Notes under the pieces: model-generated
Told to the model about the DNA's origin: nothing
Database searches by the model: none
Seen by the model: only the letters and a program-made list of their open reading frames with translations
Assembly (NCBI GenBank): GCA_018224315.1
Contig: JAGTVF010000296.1
Coordinates: 1 to 12,646, forward strand
Direction of reading: 5' to 3'
Origin: Desulfobacterales bacterium
GTDB taxonomy: Bacteria > Desulfobacterota > Desulfobacteria > Desulfobacterales > Desulfosalsimonadaceae
DNA length: 12,646 nt
Shown: in pieces, positions 8,101-12,646 of the stretch
Position numbering within the stretch: position 1 is the stretch's first letter
Layout of the letters: each line of letters begins with the position of its first letter
Position numbers and translations under genes: made by a program

Positions 8101-8901
8101 CATGAGCAAAGCCAGGCCCTCATTTAACAGGGCCAGGGTATCGCGATCGCCTTCCTTGACGGCAAAACAAAAATCCTGGCGGAATTCTTCCACGGGTTTG
8201 CTGACGATTTCCAGGCTGGAAAGTCCGGTTTCCTGCAAAAGGCGCAGGGCCACCAGGCGCTGGATAAACACGGCATCATATTGACCTTCGGACAGGCCGT
8301 AAAGGGCCTCTTCAAATGTGCTCGTGGTGCGGATGTCAATGCCGCGATCCTTGCGCCGCAGAAACTCCTCGGTATTATCGCCCTTCATCACCGCAACCCG
8401 GCGGTCCTCTAAATCTGAAAGATTCCAGACGCCGGTGGTGCCCTGGCGCACGACGATGGCGCCGTGAAGCGACATATAGGGGAAGGTGAAATCAAAGATG
8501 TCTTCGCGCTCCGGGGTGCGGCCCACAAGGGGCAGGGCCTGGATTTCGCCGTCTTCCAGCCAGCCCCGGACCTGCTGCCAGGGCCCGGTGCGAAAAACCA
8601 CGTCCCGGCCCATTGCCGACAGGGCCGCGCGCATGAGCTCAACGGAAAACCCCTCTGCCCGGCCCTGGTCGTCCACAAAGCAAAATGGCGGGTAATCAAT
8701 CTCTGATGCGGAAGGAACAGGGGTTTGCGACCGACCGGCAGCCGGGAGCGCAAGCAGGAATACGACCGGCAGAATCATTGTCCATAACAGCGCACTGCGG
8801 CAGGAACCGATCACGGCCTTTATTTGTAAACTTACAGCAGTCGGTACCTTTTTGATTATGCCCACAGCAAACAGCCTCTGTTTAGAGGTAAACCGGATCA
8901 T
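5182..8901 (-). CDS. Hybrid sensor histidine kinase: two SBP_bac_3, PAS, GAF-like, HisKA, HATPase, receiver
   Basis: A 1239-residue inner-membrane hybrid kinase of BvgS/EvgS-like design. A first hydrophobic segment (about 36-56) exports two tandem periplasmic solute-binding (Venus flytrap) domains at about 63-285 and 290-512. A second membrane segment (523-544) follows, then PAS (560-680), a GAF-like domain (690-845) with a cysteine cluster, HisKA with H882 in GVAHDYNN, and HATPase_c. The ATPase has its N box near 990-998, DDGAGM 1037-1042, FEPFFTTKE 1051-1059 and GTGLGL 1063-1068. The C-terminal receiver has D1174 and K1224. All catalytic motifs look intact; no HPt or DNA-binding domain follows. 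Both binding domains keep the ligand Arg (R132, R360) but have Q214 and A443 where amino-acid binders carry Asp. The ATG at 8901 has a poor ribosome-binding site; later starts (GTG codon 30, ATG codon 42) would still keep the export segment. Confidence 0.93.
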   Translation of the reverse strand: MIRFTSKQRLFAVGIIKKVPTAVSLQIKAVIGSCRSALLWTMILPVVFLLALPAAGRSQTPVPSASEIDYPPFCFVDDQGRAEGFSVELMRAALSAMGRDVVFRTGPWQQVRGWLEDGEIQALPLVGRTPEREDIFDFTFPYMSLHGAIVVRQGTTGVWNLSDLEDRRVAVMKGDNTEEFLRRKDRGIDIRTTSTFEEALYGLSEGQYDAVFIQRLVALRLLQETGLSSLEIVSKPVEEFRQDFCFAVKEGDRDTLALLNEGLALLMADGTFRRLHAKWFAAMQLPGRQILVGGDHNYPPYAFLDENGRPAGFNVDLIRAVAREVGLDIHIRLAPWGEIRQALERGEIDVIQGMFYSPERDRVFDFTPPHKVNHYVAVVRKNQGPAPDSVDELEDMRIVVQDGDIMHDFARENGLEDRITVVDAQEDALRQLARGRHDCALVARRTALYWMEKFGWENLEVGRHSFLSPEYAMAVQNGHHALLAELGEGLEAIKESGEYRRIYEKWMGVYPGEDPGVVEILKYSAMVLGPLLFILLAAVAWSWSLRRQVARQTAELQETEQHFRNLADSGSALIWTADGDKQCDYFNRAWLEYTGRSLSQEKGEGWIQGVHPEDRDRCIEIFHRAFDRHERFSMIYRLRRHDGQYRWIQDDGSPRYDFNGQFIGYIGHCLDITDFKRAQERIEHLNNVLRAIRDVNQLIVSEPDPEALIRGACRLLVDNRGYASVLIVLTDDSRYPAFWAEAGMGELFLPLQEILSSGQLPQCCRQAGEADRIVMIRDQDKTCGDCPIADQCAERDVMCVQLVHAEKVFGYLAVALSHGLGQDAEEQALFMEMADDLAYGLAVLEMDQQHRISEQQRKSLEQQLQQAQKMESVGRLAGGVAHDYNNMLSVIIGYAELALDKVDTTDPLHGDLTEILNAAKRSNDITRQLLAFARKQTIDPAVLDLNKNVEGMLKMLRRLIGEDIELSWLPGPGLWPVKMDPTQIDQILANLCVNARDAIAGVGHITIETHNMSIDEQYCRDHADFFPGDYVLLAVSDDGAGMDRQMLENIFEPFFTTKEVSKGTGLGLATVYGIVRQNNGFINVYSEPEEGTTFRIYLPRHTGEAEVQPRDSSGEIPLGSGETVLLVEDEPGIMQMGQIMLQRLGYEVLAADAPADALAQARDHNAPIHLLITDVVMPEMNGRQLAEKIASMYPEIKVLYMSGYTANVIAHHGVLEKGLHFIEKPFSIRELAAKIRHVL

Positions 8902-8947
8902 GGCCTGTCCCTTACACCATAATCCGGCTGTATCCCGGCTTCAACCC

Positions 8948-8985
8948 AAAAAAAGGCGGATTTGTTCAAGAAAAACAAATCCGCC
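8948..8985 (-). terminator. Intrinsic terminator after rubrerythrin
   Basis: A perfect 12-bp stem, GGCGGATTTGTT (8955-8966) with its complement at 8974-8985, encloses a seven-base loop. On the minus strand it is followed by seven consecutive Ts (8948-8954). It sits about 38 bp past the rubrerythrin stop and insulates that gene from the hybrid kinase. Confidence 0.9.
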
Positions 8986-9022
8986 GGCAGGTTTTCACTA
9001 ATTATGATCTAAACTGCGCGTT

Positions 9023-9598
9023 TCACCAGTTTTCCCCCAGAAGTTCGAAATGGGCCTGGGGATGGGCGCAGGCCGGGCACTCATCCACGGCCTCGGTGCC
9101 TTCGTGGAGGTATCCGCAATTGCGGCAGCGCCATGTGGTGGCAGAATCGCGCTTGAACACGCGGCCGGCTTCGATATTGGCCGCCAGGTCCAGATAGCGC
9201 TTTTCATGCTGTTTTTCAGCAACAGCAATGGATTCGAGTATCTCTGCGATATCACCGAATCCTTCCTCCCGGGCGGTTTTGGCAAAGCCGGGATACATAT
9301 CGGTCCATTCATAATTCTCACCGCCTGCGGCTTCCTTCAGGTTCTCCAGGGTGGTGCCGATGACCCCTGCGGGAAAGGCGGCCGCGATTTCCACCTCACC
9401 GCCCTCCAGAAGCTTGAAAAGCCGCTTGGCATGCTCTTTTTCCTGGTTGGCGGTTTCCTCGAAAATATCTGCGATCTGAACATATCCGTCCTTTTTGGCC
9501 TGCTTGGCAAAGTACGTATAGCGGTTGCGGGCCTGGGACTCGCCGGCAAATGCGGTCAGCAGATTCTTTTCCGTTTGGGTTCCTTTCAAACGTGCCAT
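9023..9598 (-). CDS. rbr: Rubrerythrin (NADH/rubredoxin-linked peroxidase)
   Basis: A full-length 191-residue rubrerythrin, a cytoplasmic peroxidase that reduces hydrogen peroxide at a diiron site in anaerobes. The four-helix domain carries E20, E53, H56, E94, E97, E128 and H131, matching the known diiron ligands of the Desulfovibrio protein. The C-terminal rubredoxin-like domain binds one iron through C158, C161, C174 and C177 and passes electrons to the diiron centre. No ligand is missing. The ATG at 9596-9598 has AAAAAGGAG about ten bases upstream. It appears monocistronic: a strong terminator lies downstream, and upstream is a 230-bp non-coding region with repeats and a hairpin. PerR-type control is common for this gene in the group, but no clear PerR box was seen. 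Very secure identification. Confidence 0.98.
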   Translation of the reverse strand: MARLKGTQTEKNLLTAFAGESQARNRYTYFAKQAKKDGYVQIADIFEETANQEKEHAKRLFKLLEGGEVEIAAAFPAGVIGTTLENLKEAAGGENYEWTDMYPGFAKTAREEGFGDIAEILESIAVAEKQHEKRYLDLAANIEAGRVFKRDSATTWRCRNCGYLHEGTEAVDECPACAHPQAHFELLGENW

Positions 9599-9645
9599 AT
9601 GGTTTATTCTCCTTTTTCACTGATAATGTGGTTAAAATTTGATGG

Positions 9646-9670
9646 GCCTGTAAAAGTCTTTTTTACAGGC
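9646..9670 (-). repeat. Perfect 10-bp hairpin in the rubrerythrin leader
   Basis: GCCTGTAAAA (9646-9655) and its exact complement (9661-9670) surround a five-base loop, 48 bp before the rubrerythrin start codon. There is no T-run after it in the minus direction, so it is not a canonical terminator. It could be an operator or an mRNA leader structure affecting stability. Confidence 0.6.
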
Positions 9671-9702
9671 AGTGTTAAGTTTTAAGGGATTAAGTGTTAA
9701 GT
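9671..9702. repeat. Four TTAAG repeats, outer 10-mer direct repeat, upstream of rubrerythrin
   Basis: TTAAG occurs at 9675, 9682, 9690 and 9697, that is at 7-8-7 base spacing. The outer copies are part of an exact direct repeat AGTGTTAAGT at 9671-9680 and 9693-9702, offset by 22 bp or about two helical turns. It directly abuts the hairpin at 9646-9670. Such phasing suggests binding of a multimeric regulator, but the region is AT-rich and no known regulator was recognised. Confidence 0.45.
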
Positions 9703-9819
9703 ACAATCAGAAGGATTTTTCTTATCCCATCCATTCATAAATGCCCACGGTTTTGATCATAAGCACATAATATAACAATGCCACTCTGCGGATGCAAAAT
9801 TTTTCACCCCAAAATATTT

Positions 9820-9839
9820 GCCCGGCTTTTATTCCGGGC
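9820..9839 (-). terminator. Candidate terminator at the end of the sulfur operon
   Basis: GCCCGG and CCGGGC form a perfect 6-bp GC stem around an eight-base loop, and the TAA stop of the lipoprotein gene lies inside the loop. On the minus strand it is followed by the T-containing tract AAATATTTT rather than a clean T-run, so termination may be weak. Confidence 0.45.
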
Positions 9840-10446
9840 CGTGGTCAAACTCAATGATTCTGGCAAAGCCGCGGTCAATGCCCGGAGAAACCTTGTGGTA
9901 AAGCGGGCTGTCAGCTCCCACCCGGCCGCCCATGTCATAGGTGAATCCGGCAATGGCTGCATGCCGGAACCAGTAGCCGGTGGTCACCGCGCCCCGGGCG
10001 TCGTAGCAGGAATGAAAATGAAGAAATTCATCTTTTGGCGCCGGCCGGGTGGCCAGCCATTTTTCCGGGGCCTCTGAGAAATACACCGGGTTGATCCGTG
10101 CGTCTTCGGGAATATCAAAATCGGATTCCGGCAGCCGGGTCAATACGGCCGTGCCTTCAAAAAGTCTGGCGTTTTCCGCAAGGTCTTTGGTGTAGAAGCT
10201 GCGCTCGTTAAAGCAGACAAACGCCAGCCGGGTAAAATCTCCCGGCGTTTCCGGCCGGAAGTAATAACCCACAAAGGGTCCGAAACCATAAACCCGGTCT
10301 CCGTGCTCCACCCGGATCTGTGCCAGATACCCCCGGGGGACCTCCAGGTCCGCGGCCTTGTCCCCGGTCTGCCCGCAGCCGGCGGCCAGCAGGCCGGCCC
10401 AAACAACGGCTGCCGCAAAAATCAGGCATTGAACGGACCTTGCCAT
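9829..10446 (-). CDS. Lipoprotein of unknown function, last gene of the rhodanese-YeeE operon
   Basis: A 205-residue protein that I cannot assign to a named family. Residues 1-23 are a lipoprotein signal with LAAGC at 20-24. Cys24 would be lipidated, and Gly at +2 does not retain it in the inner membrane, so an outer-membrane location facing the periplasm is likely. The mature 182 residues are rich in Phe, Tyr and Arg, look soluble and beta-rich, and contain C78, C147 and an HxHxC element at 143-147 that could bind metal or react with sulfur. An in-frame upstream ATG would add 44 residues without coding character. The ATG at 10446 is preferred because AAAGAGA precedes it by five bases, it yields a proper lipoprotein signal, and it lies one base after the yeeE stop. 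Translational coupling ties it to sulfur transport. Confidence 0.8.
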   Translation of the reverse strand: MARSVQCLIFAAAVVWAGLLAAGCGQTGDKAADLEVPRGYLAQIRVEHGDRVYGFGPFVGYYFRPETPGDFTRLAFVCFNERSFYTKDLAENARLFEGTAVLTRLPESDFDIPEDARINPVYFSEAPEKWLATRPAPKDEFLHFHSCYDARGAVTTGYWFRHAAIAGFTYDMGGRVGADSPLYHKVSPGIDRGFARIIEFDHGPE

Positions 10447-10447
10447 T

Positions 10448-10981
10448 TCAATCTCTTTCCCAGAGCATACCAATGCCGAAAATGCTGGCGGCAAAAACCG
10501 CCACGAGAACGGCCGCTGCCGCCAAATCACTGCCAAACCAGTCCGCCAGGGTAATCTGTCCCAGATTGGTGGGCGCATGCAGAAGCGGGATTAAAATTTC
10601 ATGCACCTGGGCAAACAGGGCGGTGCCGGCAAGACCGCCGAGCAGGGCAAATACCGCGTCCATCCGCCCCTCGCCGGCCGCGGCCCAGGTGGTGCCCGGA
10701 CAATAGCCGCAAAGCCCCCAGCCGATACCAAACAGCACACCCGCAATCCCGGTGGCAACCAGGCTCGTGGGGATAATCAGGGTCCGGCCCGCCCCCGAGG
10801 CCAAAAGCCCCAGCAGGCCGATGGCGGACAGCAGCACGGCCAGGAGCATAAAACGCGGAATTGCGCCTTCAATCATCAAATGTGCCCGGGCCATCTTGTC
10901 CGGGCTGGTGGCCCCGACCCGCTGGATCACAAATCCAAAAGCAATGCCGGAGACCAGTCCAAGCCATATCTGTGAACTCAT
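10448..10981 (-). CDS. YeeE/YedE family membrane protein, second half-subunit (CxxC-containing)
   Basis: A 177-residue inner-membrane protein with about four to five hydrophobic segments, of the YeeE/YedE (DUF395, sulfur transport) family. The signature region GWGLCGYCPGT (87-97) followed by GEGR carries its only cysteines, C91 and C94. In the full-length homologue TsuA, pore cysteines guide thiosulfate through the membrane. This half-size protein should pair with the other half encoded just upstream, giving three cysteines in total. The start at 10979-10981 overlaps the preceding stop as ATGA and has AAAGGAGGG four bases away. A longer in-frame reading to 11113 would add 44 residues lying inside the previous gene and is rejected. 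Substrate (thiosulfate, sulfide or another sulfur species) is inferred from the family and the rhodanese partner. Confidence 0.9.
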   Translation of the reverse strand: MSSQIWLGLVSGIAFGFVIQRVGATSPDKMARAHLMIEGAIPRFMLLAVLLSAIGLLGLLASGAGRTLIIPTSLVATGIAGVLFGIGWGLCGYCPGTTWAAAGEGRMDAVFALLGGLAGTALFAQVHEILIPLLHAPTNLGQITLADWFGSDLAAAAVLVAVFAASIFGIGMLWERD

Positions 10982-11508
10982 TGGCCCTCCTTTCCTGCGC
11001 TGCCGTAAACGATGCGGGCTGTGAGCATGGCAAAGGCGAAAATGAGCACACCAAAATACAGGCCGCTGACCGCCAGCTGGGTGGAGCCGGAAATAAACAG
11101 CCCCAGGGTACACCCCCCGGCCAACCGGGATGCAAACAGGATCACAAACCCGCCGGCAAAAGTGGCTGCATATCGCTTGATTCGGCTGTTGCCAAAACGC
11201 TTCTCCCAGATTTCAGGAATGTCGCGCACGGGTACGGGAAAGGTGCGGGCCGCGATAAACCCGCCAATGGCCATGCCCAGCACAAAGGCAAAAACCCATG
11301 CCCCCGGGCCCGCTGACATGCGGTAATGGGCTTTTCCCTCCACATAGTCCGGCGCAAAAGGTTCAATGGCCCCTTTTAGTACCGCCACAAACCCCGAGGA
11401 CGAAGCCGGCGGACCGAATGTGGCAAAGACAAAAACAATGATCCCGGCCAGGGCAAAGGCCGCCGGAACCCACTTCCAGTAAGGCGGTGACAATTGTTCT
11501 TTATCCAT
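10978..11508 (-). CDS. YeeE/YedE family membrane protein, first half-subunit
   Basis: A 176-residue inner-membrane protein with about four to five hydrophobic segments. The first (about 12-31) is followed by a roughly 35-residue extramembrane loop. The YeeE signature SRLAGGCTLG lies at about 127-136 with C133, the only cysteine of the protein. It likely forms a sulfur-compound channel or transporter with the next gene product; two half-size YeeE genes in a row are a known arrangement (for example PmpA/PmpB-type pairs). The ATG at 11506-11508 is chosen over an in-frame TTG two codons upstream because GGAGG is six bases from the ATG and directly abuts the TTG. It begins two bases after the rhodanese stop, and its end overlaps the next gene by four bases. 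Control is presumably from a promoter upstream of the rhodanese gene, outside the window. Confidence 0.9.
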   Translation of the reverse strand: MDKEQLSPPYWKWVPAAFALAGIIVFVFATFGPPASSSGFVAVLKGAIEPFAPDYVEGKAHYRMSAGPGAWVFAFVLGMAIGGFIAARTFPVPVRDIPEIWEKRFGNSRIKRYAATFAGGFVILFASRLAGGCTLGLFISGSTQLAVSGLYFGVLIFAFAMLTARIVYGSAGKEGQ

Positions 11509-11510
11509 GA

Positions 11511-12599
11511 TCAACCTCCGCAGGACACGTAACCGCCGGCGGGCTCACCGTCTTTCGGCCGGGATGCATCCGGGCGGCCCCCGGCGTTTTGAACCGAACC
11601 GGTCATTTTTGCCGGCTGCGGCAGAAAATCCCCGGTCAGCTCATTCTCCGTGGTTTCCACCGGCAGAAACCGGTCCGGCCGGCCCCATTCCTCCCAGGAT
11701 GCCTCATAGGTGTACACATTTTCAAACCCCATGAGCCGGAGCACGAAATAGGAAAAGGAACTGCGTCTTCCTGAAGCACAGTAAACAATAACGCCCTTGG
11801 CCGGGTCCAGCCCCTTGTACAAACCCTGCAGCTCTGTATAGGATTTGATGTCCTTGGTTTCCGGATCCGTCCATGCATCCTGATAATTGACATTGACCGC
11901 AGTGGGAATATGACCGAGCTTTAAAGGCGTGCCGTCAACGCCTTTGGATCCCTTTTCTCCGAGGTATTCCGCCCTGGAGCGCACATCCACGATCTGATAG
12001 TAAAAATCGCCCAGGCGGCGGTAAATGAAATCCGCGTCAATCAGCAGATGTTTGCGCATCCGGTCAGACGGGGCCTGGTAGGTGACAGCCTCGGGCTGCC
12101 GGGGCTGGTCTGCGGTCTCATAGCCGGCATCTGTCCATGCATCAATGCCGCGTTTGAGAATTTTCTTGTTTTCATGGCCCATTACATCCAGGATCCAGAA
12201 CACATATGCGGCGGTTGCCCCGCCGTCGCGCTGCACCGAATCATAAAGCACCACCGTATCGGTAGGGGCAATGCCGTGGCGGCCCAGAATTTCCTGGGCC
12301 TGCTCAACTCCCCGAAACAGGGAGCCCAGGTTGTTGCCAATGTCGTTGTAACGAAATTCCGACCAGGGCATCCGGATGGCCCCGGGGATCACCCGCCCGT
12401 CAAAGTACTTGTCCCTGCGGACATCAACGATAACGACATCCTTGTCGGCCATGTGGTCCCTGACCCAGCGGGCATCGGCAACAAACTGTCCGTTGGGATA
12501 ACCGGCCATGTCCTGGGCCGCAGAGCCAAAGGACCACAACACACCCAAAAACAGGATCACGGCAATAATGACATGCCTGAAGGTGAAACGTTCTTTCAT
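11511..12599 (-). CDS. Periplasmic tandem-domain rhodanese (sulfurtransferase), SseA type
   Basis: A 362-residue sulfurtransferase. Residues 1-28 are a Sec signal peptide with a likely cleavage after SAA, so the enzyme works in the periplasm. Two rhodanese domains follow, at about 37-165 and 183-315. The first is the inactive type, with Asp120 where the catalytic Cys would be. The second has the active loop CASGRR (274-279) with catalytic C274, which would carry a persulfide taken from thiosulfate, polysulfide or another donor. A 45-residue Pro/Gly-rich tail ends in SCGG. C274 and C360 are the only two cysteines in the protein. The start has CAGGAG about nine bases upstream. It is the first visible gene of a four-gene operon with two YeeE halves and a lipoprotein. 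Fold and active site are secure; donor and acceptor are inferred. Confidence 0.95.
   Translation of the reverse strand: MKERFTFRHVIIAVILFLGVLWSFGSAAQDMAGYPNGQFVADARWVRDHMADKDVVIVDVRRDKYFDGRVIPGAIRMPWSEFRYNDIGNNLGSLFRGVEQAQEILGRHGIAPTDTVVLYDSVQRDGGATAAYVFWILDVMGHENKKILKRGIDAWTDAGYETADQPRQPEAVTYQAPSDRMRKHLLIDADFIYRRLGDFYYQIVDVRSRAEYLGEKGSKGVDGTPLKLGHIPTAVNVNYQDAWTDPETKDIKSYTELQGLYKGLDPAKGVIVYCASGRRSSFSYFVLRLMGFENVYTYEASWEEWGRPDRFLPVETTENELTGDFLPQPAKMTGSVQNAGGRPDASRPKDGEPAGGYVSCGG
11514..11520 (-). promoter_or_regulatory. Shine-Dalgarno of the first yeeE gene, embedded in the rhodanese C-terminal codons
   Basis: The minus strand reads CGGAGGT. GGAGG is six bases from the ATG at 11508 and abuts the in-frame TTG, so it fixes the ATG start. 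The same bases encode the terminal Gly-Gly of the rhodanese (GGA GGT), so the two genes share sequence function and are probably translationally coupled. Confidence 0.8.
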
Positions 12600-12646
12600 T
12601 TTGGGGATCTCCTGTTGCTGCGCTGTGAGGGAGATGGATCAGGAAA

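Noticed and set aside
6850..8127. 425-residue plus-strand ORF opposite the hybrid kinase
   Set aside because: It lies entirely antisense to conserved solute-binding and PAS domains; its composition (His, Pro and Gly rich) is that of a reverse-complement shadow and no motif is seen.
9820..9839. Palindromic operator for rubrerythrin
   Set aside because: The GC stem sits at the stop codon of the upstream operon and far from the rubrerythrin start, so a terminator is the better reading.
10447..10578. N-terminal extension of the lipoprotein to an upstream ATG
   Set aside because: It would lie inside the yeeE gene and bury the lipoprotein signal; the ATG at 10446 has a ribosome-binding site and gives a canonical lipobox.
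10982..11113. 44-residue N-terminal extension of the second yeeE gene
   Set aside because: It overlaps conserved sequence of the first yeeE gene in another frame; the ATGA overlap with AAAGGAGGG is the normal coupled start.
11511..11513. TGA at the end of the rhodanese read as selenocysteine
   Set aside because: Read-through would run into the ATG of the coupled yeeE gene in another frame; position and ribosome-binding site fit an ordinary stop.
1..12646. CRISPR array, tRNA/rRNA gene, insertion sequence or phage integration
   Set aside because: No regularly spaced repeats, no cloverleaf-like or rRNA-like sequence, and no transposase or integrase coding frames were seen.

Overview
The window fits a strictly anaerobic, GC-moderate Gram-negative bacterium, most likely a sulfate- or sulfur-metabolising member of the Desulfobacterota (former Deltaproteobacteria). 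Pointers are a classic rubrerythrin, a second small ferritin-like diiron protein, a DUF5320 protein, very large PAS-rich signalling proteins, a sigma-54-type promoter and a periplasmic rhodanese/YeeE sulfur operon. The lineage is inferred from gene content; there is no rRNA or other marker gene.

Layout. On the plus strand there is one gene at the left edge (64-867), a PAS-receiver protein without an output domain. Everything else is on the minus strand. From left to right these are: a 1034-residue five-PAS/GGDEF/HD-GYP cyclic-di-GMP protein (850-3954, TTG start), whose 3' end overlaps the left gene tail to tail by 18 bp; a strong hairpin terminator (4050-4097); a small Gly-rich DUF5320 protein (4119-4472) behind a near-consensus sigma-54 promoter (4553-4570); an AT-rich 331-bp intergenic stretch; a 101-residue ferritin-like protein (4804-5109); a 1239-residue hybrid histidine kinase with two periplasmic solute-binding domains (5182-8901); a strong terminator (8948-8985); rubrerythrin (9023-9598) with a repeat-rich leader; and a tightly coupled four-gene operon (9829-12599) that reads rhodanese, YeeE half 1, YeeE half 2, lipoprotein. 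Junctions in that operon are +2, -4 and +1 nt.

How the genes may work together. The right part is a self-contained envelope sulfur module. A periplasmic two-domain rhodanese would load sulfane sulfur onto Cys274, and two half-size YeeE/YedE membrane proteins would carry sulfur or thiosulfate through the inner membrane. A previously unassigned outer-membrane-type lipoprotein is translationally coupled to them. The middle part is oxygen/peroxide and iron defence (rubrerythrin, ferritin-like protein), flanking a hybrid kinase that reads a periplasmic small molecule. The left part is cyclic-di-GMP and phosphorelay signalling.

The most interesting observations are: the rhodanese has only two cysteines, the catalytic one and one in a C-terminal Ser-Cys-Gly-Gly tail; the lipoprotein is unassigned; a sigma-54 promoter precedes a DUF5320 gene; the HD-GYP domain has its metal-binding His-His pair replaced by Gln-Arg; and four in-phase TTAAG repeats plus a perfect hairpin lie upstream of rubrerythrin.
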